Notes under the pieces: generated by a model | Database searches by the model: none | What the model saw: the letters and a program-made list of their open reading frames with translations, nothing else | What the model was told of the DNA's origin: nothing | Translations under genes and position numbers: made by a program | Shown: piece by piece, positions 33,646-43,806 of the stretch | How positions within the stretch are numbered: position 1 is the stretch's first letter | Layout: each line of letters opens with the position of its first letter | Assembly: GCA_021151835.1 (NCBI GenBank) | Contig: JAGKWO010000030.1 | Location: forward strand, 3,345-67,344 | Direction: 5' to 3' | From: Gammaproteobacteria bacterium | GTDB lineage: Bacteria > Pseudomonadota > Gammaproteobacteria > Pseudomonadales > Cellvibrionaceae | DNA length: 64,000 nt

Positions 33646-35621
33646 GAATCATAAAAAATAATTTATTCTTTGGCCTTATCCTGGGTGCACTTGCCCTGGC
33701 AATTATTGCGACAGCTACGTTCAATAAATCCAGTCAACTTGCGTATAGCAACTTCACCATGACTGGACCTAATGGTGTCAAGACAGACGTTCAATTTCCG
33801 CTTTACATGGGGTCTCCAGCAAACGGAACTTACGAACTAAACGGCACAATTACCAAAGAAAGCCTCTCCGGAACACGGGTCCAGATAATTCCCGATGACG
33901 AAGTTGTTGCCATCTTGATTAATGACAAACCGGTGGATCTAAGTGCTATTCCTGAATCAGCGCGCCGTGATTACCGCAACGGATTCACTTACGACTTAAA
34001 TGATTATTTAAATACTGGTGACAATAAAATCCAGATCATTTTTACCGACACTGGCGGAATGATGGGAATAAACTTCAAATCACTGTATGGCGATAAATTA
34101 GGAAACGCTGTACTGCTGCTTAGCGGAGTTTTTGTCAGTTTATTAATTATCAAAACCAATCTCAGTCGCTCGTTCAAAGTTCTTTTATTGGCTGCACTGT
34201 TTATCAGACTTTTTTATTTCAGCATCACACCGCCAGATACACGCACCCATGACCAGGAAGAGCATCTGGAATACTCGGAATACCTGGCAGTTCACTGGTT
34301 GCCACCAGCATTGGAAAAAGCAACCGATGGGGCCTATTTCCATCCCCCACTTTATTACTACACCGGTGCTATTGCATTTAAAATAACCCGTGCATTCGGG
34401 CCGATTAGCAACCAGGAGGCGCAACGTATCCAACAATTATTATGCCTGGCTTACTCAATGGGATTTGTCTATTTTGGATTGTTGTTGATCAGGCAATTTT
34501 TAAATATCACCCGGAAAACCCCGGTTTACGCTCAACCACTACAACCAGATTTTGCTTCCCCACCAGCGAAAAGATCAAAGGAATATGGGCAGCATCTGAA
34601 TTCAAAATTCATCCAATTGTTATCGGCCAATAAAAAATCTGCGCCGGCGTCATCTGCCGGCAATCCCGGCACGGCGACAAAAACCTGGCCAATTACGGAA
34701 CAACACTTGTTCATCGTAATAGGTGCCATGTTTGCTTTATGGCCATCAAGCATTATCCACTCTGTGCGTATAGGCAACGATCCTTTGCTCTATTTCCTCT
34801 TTGCCGCCAGCACTTATTACATTGCGCGCTGGTTTAGCAGTGACCATAAACGTGACCTGTTAATTGCGAGCATATTGACCGCACTTACCACCTTGACCAA
34901 GGCAAACGGGGAAATATTGATTGCGGTAATTGGCGTTATCGGTTTAGCCAAAATGATTAAATCCAGAGAATGGATTTATTATTTGAAACTGGCAATTGTA
35001 CCCGGCCTGATAGTGTTGCTGTCTCTGGCGATTACGGTGGGCCCGGGGTTACTGTTAAAACTCCAGGGCAAACGCGACCAACTTTATATCGATAACATCA
35101 ATAATGTCTCCTCCGCATTGCGCGTGGGTAACGCTGCGCAGAATTTCGTTTGGTTTGATTTGAAAACATTTATTACCGAACCGTTTACCTCTCCGTGGGA
35201 AGACGAAAAAGGCCGCCAGTATTTTATGAACTACCAGGGCAAAACCGGCTTATTCGGTGAATTTGGTTACAGTAGTTTATTAGCAAGAAATGCTGCTGTT
35301 ATTTCCAGCTTGCTGGCAGTGCTTATGAGTATTTATATATTATTTGGCCTTTACCATATGCAGCGGGAAGAATTCAAACGGCAAACGGTGGTATTACTCA
35401 CTGGCCTGTTATTAGTTGCCGGTGTGACGTACATGAGAATGACATTCCCGGTAAATATTGATTTCCGCTATATCCTTCCGATATTAATCCCCTACTGCAT
35501 CCTCTACGCGAGCAGTATTACTAATTTCCACCGCATCGGGGCAGTGCGCCTGGCGAACATCGGACTACTGATGGCAATAGTTTTCACAATATCCAATTTC
35601 TTCTTTGTACTGGGAATCTAG
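33642..35621 (+). CDS. GT-C fold polyprenyl-phosphate-dependent glycosyltransferase
   Basis: This 659-residue multipass protein has a first helix, then a periplasmic beta-rich insertion (about residues 35-155), then some ten helices. After the second helix the loop 'PPDTRTHDQEEHLEYSEYL' holds the acidic catalytic-type residues of GT-C enzymes, and 'HPPLYYYTGAI' matches the PMT/ArnT family. A low-complexity cytoplasmic stretch follows near residues 295-345. It would transfer a lipid-carried sugar onto a periplasmic acceptor. It is the last gene of the glycan cassette; acceptor and sugar unknown. Confidence 0.82.
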   Translation: MRIIKNNLFFGLILGALALAIIATATFNKSSQLAYSNFTMTGPNGVKTDVQFPLYMGSPANGTYELNGTITKESLSGTRVQIIPDDEVVAILINDKPVDLSAIPESARRDYRNGFTYDLNDYLNTGDNKIQIIFTDTGGMMGINFKSLYGDKLGNAVLLLSGVFVSLLIIKTNLSRSFKVLLLAALFIRLFYFSITPPDTRTHDQEEHLEYSEYLAVHWLPPALEKATDGAYFHPPLYYYTGAIAFKITRAFGPISNQEAQRIQQLLCLAYSMGFVYFGLLLIRQFLNITRKTPVYAQPLQPDFASPPAKRSKEYGQHLNSKFIQLLSANKKSAPASSAGNPGTATKTWPITEQHLFIVIGAMFALWPSSIIHSVRIGNDPLLYFLFAASTYYIARWFSSDHKRDLLIASILTALTTLTKANGEILIAVIGVIGLAKMIKSREWIYYLKLAIVPGLIVLLSLAITVGPGLLLKLQGKRDQLYIDNINNVSSALRVGNAAQNFVWFDLKTFITEPFTSPWEDEKGRQYFMNYQGKTGLFGEFGYSSLLARNAAVISSLLAVLMSIYILFGLYHMQREEFKRQTVVLLTGLLLVAGVTYMRMTFPVNIDFRYILPILIPYCILYASSITNFHRIGAVRLANIGLLMAIVFTISNFFFVLGI

Positions 35622-35640
35622 TACGAGCCAAAAAACTGAA

Positions 35641-35674
35641 AATAAAAATGCCCTTTTATGAGGGCATTTTTATT
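35641..35674. terminator. Bidirectional terminator between the two GT-C genes
   Basis: A perfect 14-bp inverted repeat (arms 35641-35654 and 35661-35674) with a 6-base loop and A/T tracts lies between convergent genes. Confidence 0.92.
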
Positions 35675-35695
35675 TTCGACTATAGAAAGATTTAT

Positions 35696-37990
35696 TTAGC
35701 GAGAGAAAACCGGAGCAATCCAGTTGGTGTGGTCGCAATGCGGTGACTCCTTCATATAAGTTTTAAACTCGAGGGTACTAATTCCTTTCAAATCCACTGA
35801 CAGCTTACGTGATTGCGCGGGTCCCAGATCAGCATTAACCAGCGGGTTGCCATTGCCCCATATTTCAAACACTACCCCATCCCCGCAATTACCACTGGCC
35901 TCCGACATTGCCACCGTAATTTCCAGCGAGGTCATTGGTGCAGGCAACTCATAAACGTAACTACTATCGGCATGAGTGCCAAAACCCCAAGGCACGGTAA
36001 ATCCCTCATGGGTAAATACGCTACCTTCATAGGCACGATTCTTTTCAAGTGCACCAAAACTCTGGGTGCCATGTAATCGCTCTATATCCAGCAAGGAACT
36101 GTTATCACCGGGTTTAAAAACAAGGAAAAACTGGGTTGAATCAATATCACTATTTTGCAGTTTGCTCACAACAACTATTTTATTAATTCCTTCTGGCAAT
36201 TGTGCCACATCGAGCACCAACGTATTACCTTCAAGCTTAAAAGCCAGGTTGCCATTCTTATCAGGTGAGTAAAAAGCCTGGAAGTTTACATTGGAAATAC
36301 TCGCAAGCGCCTCCGGTTTAATCAACTTGATTTGAGTGCCGGATACCACAGGGTCTACCAATTCAAATTTATTACTTTGGAAAACCGGATCACCATCGGC
36401 GTTTAGACCGTAATAATCACGATTAAACAACGCAGTGTAATTTTTAAAGACTTTAGCAATAAATCGTTCCGGCGGAAAATGCCAGGCTTCATCATTGCGC
36501 GCGACAATAACTTTACCTTCAGCAGCCTGAGGTGTTTGCACACCAAACACAAAGCGGCCAAATGATTTAACTATCTGGAACGCATCGCTGCGATTAGGAA
36601 TATCGACGGTAGAAATATAATCCCTGACATCGTATTTAGTAACGAACAACACATGAATATAAGGCTGGTTGAGATTGTCACTCACATATAAAGTGTGTGA
36701 GGCTTCTGCATGTTTATACGCGTAGCCCACCGCATCAGTGTATGACTCAAAGAAGAACGCCCCGACTTCTTCGGCATATTCGGTAAAATACACTTTTTCA
36801 AAACGGATAAACAATCCACCATATACCACTACAATTACCGCAAAAATTATATTGCTCTTTAACCAAACCGCACGCACACCGTAAGCAATCAACAAAATGA
36901 CGGGGAAGAAAACCAGGTTCATACGATGCACTGCGGGCCAGCTTAATATTGCTACACCGAACGCAGCAATTAACCACAACAGGATCGGCATTTTTGCGGA
37001 CGTCTGCTTCTCCTTCCACAGATCGCGCAAAAATAAAATCAGTCCAATAAACAAAAATGGAATACTGAACGCATAGACAGTTCCAATATCCTTCACACTA
37101 CTTTGCGTTTCCCGATCATTAAACTGGATAAACAGGATTTCAATGACTCGATGGCCATTCTTTGCCAGTTCTGCCCAGAATTCATTACTGAAAAAGGAAG
37201 TCATGTGGGTGTAACGTGCCTCACCGGGCATGCGCGGTACACTGAACAAACCCAAATCAATTGTTTCAAGCTTGAATAGGTTAACAATAACAAAGAGCAT
37301 TATCGGTGCCGCAACCAACGTAAAAACACTGCACGCAATTACCCAATCCTTGATGCTATAAATTTTATACCGGAGGGCATAGATACCATACATAAGGAAA
37401 AACAGCGGTACGAATGCATACGCGGTGGAATAGGCATAAAGTGAAATTGCAAAAAATGCAAAGGATAAATACAGCAAGCGAGGCCGCTCTTGCGCAAAAA
37501 TCAAAAGCGCCATTGCAATCAACATAGTACCAGGCAAAAAATTGGATTCCAGCGCCCAGCGGCTTAACACAATATGCCAAGGGCTAATCGCAAGAATAAA
37601 TAGCGCCACTGTAGCCAGTCGGGGGCCGGCAATTCTCCTCGCTACCCAATAAAAAAGCGCCAGGCAAAATACACCAAATAATGCTGGCACCAGGCGAATA
37701 CTAAATACGCTTAAATCAAAGAGTGCAATAAAAGGAATGGTTACATAAGCTTGCAATGCATTTTGCCCGCTTCCCCATGCGATCATTTGCACCGGGTTAT
37801 GCATTCCATTACGGTCAACGCCATAATGCAGTAACGCATAGGCATCATAGCCCATTGATGCCTCATCCTGGTTTAATCCGGCAGGTACAGATCCCAGCGC
37901 ATAAAAACGCACCAATGCACCAACAAACAACACGGTGAAGAAAACAAAAATTTCGTAACGGAATCGCGATCGGCCAACAGCAGCAAGCAT
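35696..37990 (-). CDS. GT-C glycosyltransferase with C-terminal NPCBM-like domain
   Basis: The product has 764 residues from ATG 37990, which has AGGAGA 9 bases upstream; a longer frame to 38041 lacks support. The N-terminal part has about twelve helices and the PMT_2-type first loop 'PAGLNQDEASMGYDAYALL'. A periplasmic region follows, and residues about 637-764 resemble the NPCBM domain ('GFGTHADSSYVYEL', 'HCDHTNWIAPVF'), a sugar-binding beta-sandwich mostly known from secreted glycosidases. The module may present or recognise the glycan acceptor. It is convergent with the glycan cassette and downstream of the MATE gene on its own strand. Confidence 0.85.
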   Translation of the reverse strand: MLAAVGRSRFRYEIFVFFTVLFVGALVRFYALGSVPAGLNQDEASMGYDAYALLHYGVDRNGMHNPVQMIAWGSGQNALQAYVTIPFIALFDLSVFSIRLVPALFGVFCLALFYWVARRIAGPRLATVALFILAISPWHIVLSRWALESNFLPGTMLIAMALLIFAQERPRLLYLSFAFFAISLYAYSTAYAFVPLFFLMYGIYALRYKIYSIKDWVIACSVFTLVAAPIMLFVIVNLFKLETIDLGLFSVPRMPGEARYTHMTSFFSNEFWAELAKNGHRVIEILFIQFNDRETQSSVKDIGTVYAFSIPFLFIGLILFLRDLWKEKQTSAKMPILLWLIAAFGVAILSWPAVHRMNLVFFPVILLIAYGVRAVWLKSNIIFAVIVVVYGGLFIRFEKVYFTEYAEEVGAFFFESYTDAVGYAYKHAEASHTLYVSDNLNQPYIHVLFVTKYDVRDYISTVDIPNRSDAFQIVKSFGRFVFGVQTPQAAEGKVIVARNDEAWHFPPERFIAKVFKNYTALFNRDYYGLNADGDPVFQSNKFELVDPVVSGTQIKLIKPEALASISNVNFQAFYSPDKNGNLAFKLEGNTLVLDVAQLPEGINKIVVVSKLQNSDIDSTQFFLVFKPGDNSSLLDIERLHGTQSFGALEKNRAYEGSVFTHEGFTVPWGFGTHADSSYVYELPAPMTSLEITVAMSEASGNCGDGVVFEIWGNGNPLVNADLGPAQSRKLSVDLKGISTLEFKTYMKESPHCDHTNWIAPVFSR

Positions 37991-38319
37991 TATTATTATT
38001 CTCCTGAATAATGTTGGGAATCTCAGGGAAATTTTGAACATTCAATGTCAGTAGCATTGATAAGTGCAGGTCCAAAAAATCAGGGGATGGAAGCAACAAC
38101 CCTCAGCATTAAATATTCCAGGGATAGAAATCGATCAATGCTTCCCTGAATGTATTATGCATGAATATTATCCGATATTACCCGCTAACAACCAGCTTTC
38201 TATTCACACTTCGCAGAAGATTTCCGGTGCGATATATACTACCGGCTCGTTAGACAAGTACAACACAATATTCAGATGCCGCCACGTTACCCGGAACGAT
38301 AACTCATTCAGGGGGGATT
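37991..38319. other. Intergenic region upstream of the GT-C/NPCBM gene
   Basis: These 329 bases contain the ribosome site of the GT-C/NPCBM gene, a 6-bp inverted repeat at 38042-38060 (TCAATG/CATTGA), and otherwise AT-rich sequence without a supported gene. Confidence 0.5.
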
Positions 38320-39741
38320 TTATTCAGAAACCGCTACACGTGCCTCACGGGCAGCTATACCGGTATATTTCCATTTGCCCTGCTTCCACCGCCAGCGCTT
38401 GATTAATGCACGAATACATTCATCAAGAATTGCGGCAATCAATAACCCATACAAACCCAACCCGCAAGGAATCGCCAACACATAAGCAAGAGGCACGGAG
38501 AACAACCAAATCACACCGATACTGGAAATAGACGTAAACGCAGCATCGCCCGTGCAGCGCAATGCCGAACCCACAGTAATGTTCACCGTACGCCATGGCT
38601 CCGCCAAAAAGCTCAACACAAAAGCCCACAAACCTATCGCGACGACCTCTGGATCACTACTGAATAATTTCAAAATCGGTTGATTGAACAACAACCAGCA
38701 AAATGCCAGGATGCTGGTCCCAATCAAGGATATTTTTAAACTCTGCCCGAGTTGTTTATTAACCAGGTCAAATTCACCACGCCCTACACGCTGCGCAATA
38801 ATTGCTTCCGTTGCCATGCCGATGGCAATTGAAATCATCAAACAAAATAAAAATGTGTTGTAAGCATAAACTTTAACCTTCAATGCAAGATCACCGACTT
38901 CAGCAGCGATCCAATTGAGCGCAATCATATACGCCTGGAAGGACATGGGTTCAAGGATGGACGGCGCAGCAATCACAATTACCGGTGCAATTAACACCGC
39001 AAAATTTTTCAACCCTTCGCGCAACGGAATATGAATATGCAATTTAAAATGCACGATCACCATCACAAATAACAAACTGCAGCCAGCGGCAATAGTGCTG
39101 GCAATTGCCACGCCTTTTACGCCAGTAGGTGGCAATCCCATAAAACCGTAAACAGCAATTGAACAACCGATAATATTGGCAACAAATAAAATAATGTTGC
39201 TGAAGGTATTCCATTTGGGTTCGCCGTAGATATTCAGGATGGTCTGGTAAATTACGCGGCAGCCCCAGAGTGCAACCATCCAGCCAATTATCGATAAATA
39301 GGTTCGCGCATAAGCTTCCACATCGGGGCTCAACGACATTGCAGACGCAACCCATGGGCCACCATGGTTAACTGACAACCCTGCAATTAATGCGAGCACA
39401 ACGACAAAAATGGCGTAGGCTGCGATAGTGGCGTTACCGCGTGCATAATCATTGGCGCCGATACGCTGGCTTGCAATACTCGCTCCGGCGAATGCACTGA
39501 CAATCAGGAATGCGTTGGCGACAAATACCAGCGGCGTAATTGCACCGACTGCGGCCGCCGCACTATCTGAAATGCGGCTGAGAAAATACATATCCACCAG
39601 CGGAATGGTATAAGTCACTGCCTGATCAACAAACATAGGCCCGGACATTCCCCATATACCTTTTTCAAGCACTTTACTTTGCGGGGGCTGCTTGCGAGCG
39701 GTTTGCCGTGGTGGATGATCTTGGGGGAAGGAACTGCTCAT
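38320..39741 (-). CDS. MATE family multidrug/sodium-type exporter
   Basis: This 473-residue protein has twelve membrane helices in two MatE repeats. The N-terminal motif 'GIWGMSGPMFVDQAVTYTIPLVDMYFLSRIS' and 'FAGASIASQRIGA' fit the NorM/DinF-like family. It exports small molecules using an ion gradient; the substrate cannot be told. Its start lies 19 bases from a 24-bp perfect inverted repeat. Confidence 0.9.
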   Translation of the reverse strand: MSSSFPQDHPPRQTARKQPPQSKVLEKGIWGMSGPMFVDQAVTYTIPLVDMYFLSRISDSAAAAVGAITPLVFVANAFLIVSAFAGASIASQRIGANDYARGNATIAAYAIFVVVLALIAGLSVNHGGPWVASAMSLSPDVEAYARTYLSIIGWMVALWGCRVIYQTILNIYGEPKWNTFSNIILFVANIIGCSIAVYGFMGLPPTGVKGVAIASTIAAGCSLLFVMVIVHFKLHIHIPLREGLKNFAVLIAPVIVIAAPSILEPMSFQAYMIALNWIAAEVGDLALKVKVYAYNTFLFCLMISIAIGMATEAIIAQRVGRGEFDLVNKQLGQSLKISLIGTSILAFCWLLFNQPILKLFSSDPEVVAIGLWAFVLSFLAEPWRTVNITVGSALRCTGDAAFTSISSIGVIWLFSVPLAYVLAIPCGLGLYGLLIAAILDECIRALIKRWRWKQGKWKYTGIAAREARVAVSE

Positions 39742-39759
39742 AGCGAACTCGAATTAACC

Positions 39760-39824
39760 CGATTAAAAGACAAACCGCAAATCTGCAGGCGCCGATTTGC
39801 GGTTTGTCTTTTAATCGTTTTTTT
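39760..39824. terminator. Unusually long perfect inverted repeat (24-bp stem)
   Basis: Arms 39760-39783 and 39794-39817 are perfectly complementary around a 10-base centre (TGCAGGCGCC), and seven T bases follow on the plus strand. It sits between the end of the ABC permease gene and the start of the MATE gene, both on the minus strand. The A4/T4 blocks within the arms suit a terminator of the upstream minus-strand operon, but the best T tract faces the plus strand, where no gene ends. Confidence 0.7.
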
Positions 39825-39864
39825 ACTGTTTAATGACTTGTAGGCTAGTGTAGCGCGAAATTGA

Positions 39865-42360
39865 TCAGGTCGCCTCCCGTAACACAATCGCTGGCGGGGT
39901 AGTCACTACACGGCGACATCCCAGATAACCGAGCACCGTTACAAAGAGTGCGCCACTCAAGGGAGAAATTAGCCAAAATAAATAATGTGGCTGGATGGGC
40001 GTTTCCAATACAAAAGTCTGGAGGCTGATCAATAATATTTCCGTCCCGATAATCGCAATCAACCCGGCAAGGAAACCCAGGATCGCGAACTCGGCACAAA
40101 TGCTCCCGACAATCAATTGCCGCGGGCTGCCCAGCGCACGCAATAAACCGGCTTGTTGTTTGCGCGCGGCAATACTCCCCATCACTGCGGCAAACAGCAC
40201 CAGGCAACCGCCAATAAGGGTGAGCCACAATACCAGTAACACGCCATCGCTCACTTGATTCACGATAGAGCGGATTTGCTCAATAATCCGGTCCAGTTCC
40301 ATCAGGAGAATAGTCGGATGATTATGCAACAAGGTGTTGATAAACGATTTCTGTGCGGGCGGTAAATAAATACTGGTGATATAGGTGGGCGAATAGCTAT
40401 CCAATGAGCCCGGCTCGAAGATAAAGAAAAAATTGGGGCGCATGCTGCGCCAATCAAGGCTGCGGAAACTTGCTACCTGCGCCTGCATTTCCAAACCACC
40501 AAATGAAAATTGCAATTTATCGCCAATTTTCAAACCAATTTCAGTGGCTGTTTCAATCTCAACCGACACCCCGGGTAGATCTGCTTCTTTGCGCTGCCAT
40601 GTGTCCCACCAGTTACCTTCCAGGATTTTATTATCAGCAGCGAGTTTTTCTGCCCAGGTGACATTTAATTCGCGCCGCAACGCATTATTGGTTGAGCGTT
40701 GTTCTTCCGTCGTTTCAATACCATTGATATGCGTTAAGCGCGCACGCATCATGGGATAAACAGGTTCAGGGCGAACATTCGCTTCTTGCAACAACGTTTG
40801 CACCTGCAGCAATTCCTCGGGTGGAATATTTACCAGGAAATGATTGGGCGCATCATCCGGAACCTGGACTTTCCATTCTTCAATTAGCGATGTACGGACA
40901 ATCGTCAGGGTAAACAACAACATAATAGCGATGGCAAACACCAGGATCTGGATCAGGCTCTGGCCGCGGTTACGTTGCAAATTGGCAAAAGCCAAACGCC
41001 AGAAACCACCAAGGTTGAGTACCCATTTTTTACCAAGCGCCAATAAACCATAAGCAATAACTAACGTGGCAACAATTACACCCAACAACGCCCCGCCAAT
41101 ACTGAATGCGAGTTCCAGGTCGCGGCTAAATAAAATCACCAATGTTAATACTGCAAACAATGCAAGTGCGGCTTGCATCCACACCTGGGTTGAATTGACT
41201 GCAAGCTCGCGCCGCAGGATTTTTAATGGTGGTACGGTCGGCAAATACCACAGTGCGGGTAGTGCGAAAAATACCACACACATTAAGCCACTAAAAAAAC
41301 TGAGTGCGTAAGGGTAAATGCTCGCTGGCCCTAAACGAATCTGATAGGTCTCCTGCAAACTCACCGCAATAATTTGCTGCAGGACACTTCCCAATACCAG
41401 GCCCAATAAGGATGAAATGGCCCCCAGGAAAAACAATTGGGAAAAATACAAACTGCGAATACGCGTTGCGCTGGCGCCCAGACTTTTCATTAATGCTACC
41501 TGGTCGGTGTGACGCCCCGAAAATTGGCGCGCAGCAATTGCAATCGCCACCCCCGCCAGTAACACTGCAATCACGGCAGACAATAATAAAAACTGTTTGC
41601 TGGTTTGTAATGTGCGCCCTACCCGCTCCTGCGCCGAATTAATATCCACCAAACGCTGGTGCTTATTCAGTTGCGGTTTTAACTGATCGATAAATTGCTT
41701 GAGTTGCGGCACATCATCGCTGGCAACTAACCATTGATAATCAACGCGGCTGCCGGGTTGCACCACTTTTGTTTTGGGTAGATCCGCAATATTCATAATC
41801 AGGCGCGCACCAGTCATGCTGAATGGGCTTGCACTATCAGGTTCGCGGATCAGCACATTGGTAACGGTTAATTCAAATTCACCCACCGCGACTTTATCGC
41901 CAAGATTAATTTTCAGCAGCGGTAACAAGCGCGAATCGACCCAGGCCTCTCCAGGAGCGGGAATTGTTTTTGCAATTTCAATATCGCTGGTATTCATTGC
42001 AAAGGGAACGCGACTGATTTCAAACTGACCGCGCAAGGGATAACCCTGGTCCACTGCTTTTACCGACGCGAGATGCATTTCATCGCCGGCAAATACCATG
42101 GAAGAAAACAAGGCAGATTGGGTTTGGCGAATGTCAGCATCCGTTGCTGTTTTTACCCACTCACTATTGTGTGGCTGCGAACCGCGCACAATATAATCCG
42201 CACCCAGCACACTATTGCTTTCACTGATCAAGGTGGATTCAAGGCGATCAGTAAAAATCGCAATACCACTTAACACGGCAACAGCAAGGATTAATGAAAA
42301 GCCCAACAACTTTAATTCGCCGCTGCGCCAATTGCGCCTGAGTAATTGAATTGCCAGCAT
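39865..42360 (-). CDS. ybbP: FtsX-type ABC transporter permease, YbbP-like
   Basis: This 831-residue permease has two FtsX domains, ten helices and large periplasmic regions. The N terminus 'LLRRNWRSGELKLLGFSLILAVAVLS' and the conserved 'MKSLGASATRIRSLYFSQLF' and 'LLRALGSPRQLI' coupling segments are typical of YbbP. The family is thought to extrude lipophilic or lipidated substrates rather than import. It follows the ATPase gene by 6 bases, and the pair is divergent from tesA as in many proteobacteria. Confidence 0.92.
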   Translation of the reverse strand: MLAIQLLRRNWRSGELKLLGFSLILAVAVLSGIAIFTDRLESTLISESNSVLGADYIVRGSQPHNSEWVKTATDADIRQTQSALFSSMVFAGDEMHLASVKAVDQGYPLRGQFEISRVPFAMNTSDIEIAKTIPAPGEAWVDSRLLPLLKINLGDKVAVGEFELTVTNVLIREPDSASPFSMTGARLIMNIADLPKTKVVQPGSRVDYQWLVASDDVPQLKQFIDQLKPQLNKHQRLVDINSAQERVGRTLQTSKQFLLLSAVIAVLLAGVAIAIAARQFSGRHTDQVALMKSLGASATRIRSLYFSQLFFLGAISSLLGLVLGSVLQQIIAVSLQETYQIRLGPASIYPYALSFFSGLMCVVFFALPALWYLPTVPPLKILRRELAVNSTQVWMQAALALFAVLTLVILFSRDLELAFSIGGALLGVIVATLVIAYGLLALGKKWVLNLGGFWRLAFANLQRNRGQSLIQILVFAIAIMLLFTLTIVRTSLIEEWKVQVPDDAPNHFLVNIPPEELLQVQTLLQEANVRPEPVYPMMRARLTHINGIETTEEQRSTNNALRRELNVTWAEKLAADNKILEGNWWDTWQRKEADLPGVSVEIETATEIGLKIGDKLQFSFGGLEMQAQVASFRSLDWRSMRPNFFFIFEPGSLDSYSPTYITSIYLPPAQKSFINTLLHNHPTILLMELDRIIEQIRSIVNQVSDGVLLVLWLTLIGGCLVLFAAVMGSIAARKQQAGLLRALGSPRQLIVGSICAEFAILGFLAGLIAIIGTEILLISLQTFVLETPIQPHYLFWLISPLSGALFVTVLGYLGCRRVVTTPPAIVLREAT

Positions 42361-42366
42361 GCGGTG

Positions 42367-43101
42367 TTACTCCTTGTTCGATACTATAGCGCCCGCCGCA
42401 ATTTCAATGCGCCGCTGGCATAATTGCGCCAGGCGTTCCTCATGGGTAATCAAAATTAACGTAGTCCCTTGAGCCCGGTTTAATTCAAAGAGTAAATCGA
42501 TAATGCGAGCCCCCGTAGAAGAATCCAGATTACCGGTTGGCTCATCGGCAAATAAAATGCGCGGCTCGCTCGCAAACGCGCGCGCAATTGCCACCCGCTG
42601 CTGCTCACCGCCGGACAACTGTTGTGGATAATGGTGCAAGCGTGCATCCAGGCCAACACGTTGCAAAAATTCTTTTGCTTTGGTTTGCGCGGATTTATCG
42701 CCACGCAGCTCCAGTGGCAACATCACATTTTCCAGCGCTGTTAACCCCGGCAGTAATTGAAAGGATTGAAAAATAAATCCCACATTTTGTGCACGCACTG
42801 CAGCACGCCCTTCTTCATCCAGGTGCGATAAATTGGTGCCGTTTAAAATAACCTCGCCGGTGGAGGGAACATCCAGCCCCGCCAGAATTCCAAGTAACGT
42901 GGATTTACCGGAACCTGATGCGCCCGTAATTGCCAATGACTCACCGGCATTCACAATCAGTGAGATAGGTTGGAGAATGCTTAATTCGCCCTCCTGTGTC
43001 GGCACATGTTTGGTGACTTCATTTGCCTGGACCATCGGCGTTAATCGGGTGGCGCTCGGTGTAGCATTATCAAGCGATACTTGGCTGGAAAGCACAGACA
43101 T
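42367..43101 (-). CDS. ybbA: ABC transporter ATP-binding protein, YbbA-like
   Basis: This 244-residue ATPase has Walker A 'GASGSGKSTLLG', Q-loop 'FIFQSFQLLPGLTALENV', signature 'LSGGEQQRVAIARAF' and Walker B 'ILFADEPTGNLD'. It belongs to the LolD/MacB-like group. It is translated just before its permease and shares the upstream region with divergent tesA. Confidence 0.94.
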   Translation of the reverse strand: MSVLSSQVSLDNATPSATRLTPMVQANEVTKHVPTQEGELSILQPISLIVNAGESLAITGASGSGKSTLLGILAGLDVPSTGEVILNGTNLSHLDEEGRAAVRAQNVGFIFQSFQLLPGLTALENVMLPLELRGDKSAQTKAKEFLQRVGLDARLHHYPQQLSGGEQQRVAIARAFASEPRILFADEPTGNLDSSTGARIIDLLFELNRAQGTTLILITHEERLAQLCQRRIEIAAGAIVSNKE

Positions 43102-43162
43102 AATTGATTAACCTGTTGCAAGTTGATTAAGCCCATTCTATTGGCAGAGGATTTTGTTCACC

Positions 43163-43783
43163 ATGCAAAAATTGCACATTTACCTGTTTTTACTCCTGAC
43201 TTTTGTCACCAATCTCGCGGTTGCACAACAACCCACGGACAAAATTCTGGTATTAGGCGATAGCCTCAGTGCGGGCTATGGCATAGATATACAGCAAGGA
43301 TGGGTAAGCTTGCTGCAAAAAGAATTGGCAAAAAGCCATAAGGTGCAAGTAATCAACGCAAGTGTTAGCGGTGAAACCAGCTCGGGAGGTAAAACCCGTT
43401 TACCCGCGTTACTCACCGAACATAAACCGGATGTCGTAATACTGGAACTGGGTGGCAATGATGGGTTAAGGGGGCAACCGTTAAAATTGTTGGAAAAAAA
43501 CCTGCAAATAATGATTGATGCCAGCAAAAATTCCGGTGCAAAAGTTATCCTGGCAGGCATGCAAATTCCACCGAATTATGGCCCACGTTATAGTAGTGAA
43601 TTTAAAACCCTTTACGTTAATCTGGCTGAAAAAAATGAATCAGGATTAATTCCGTTTTTATTGGAAGGCATTGGTGGAAAAGCCGAGTTAATGCAACGCG
43701 ATGGCATTCATCCTACGGCTGAAGCACAATCAATCATCGTTAATAACGCGCTGCCGGAAATTAAAAAATATTTACGCCAGTAG
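43163..43783 (+). CDS. tesA: Periplasmic GDSL esterase / acyl-CoA thioesterase I
   Basis: The product has 206 residues from ATG 43163; a TTG 9 bases earlier is less likely. A signal peptide ends near 'AVAQ'. Block I 'LGDSLSAGYG' gives S34, block III 'GGNDGLRG' supplies the oxyanion Asn, and 'DGIHP' gives D180 and H183. The enzyme hydrolyses short esters and acyl thioesters in the periplasm. The divergent pairing with ybbA is conserved. Confidence 0.94.
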   Translation: MQKLHIYLFLLLTFVTNLAVAQQPTDKILVLGDSLSAGYGIDIQQGWVSLLQKELAKSHKVQVINASVSGETSSGGKTRLPALLTEHKPDVVILELGGNDGLRGQPLKLLEKNLQIMIDASKNSGAKVILAGMQIPPNYGPRYSSEFKTLYVNLAEKNESGLIPFLLEGIGGKAELMQRDGIHPTAEAQSIIVNNALPEIKKYLRQ

Positions 43784-43806
43784 AACCCTGATGACATGAG
43801 CCGCCG

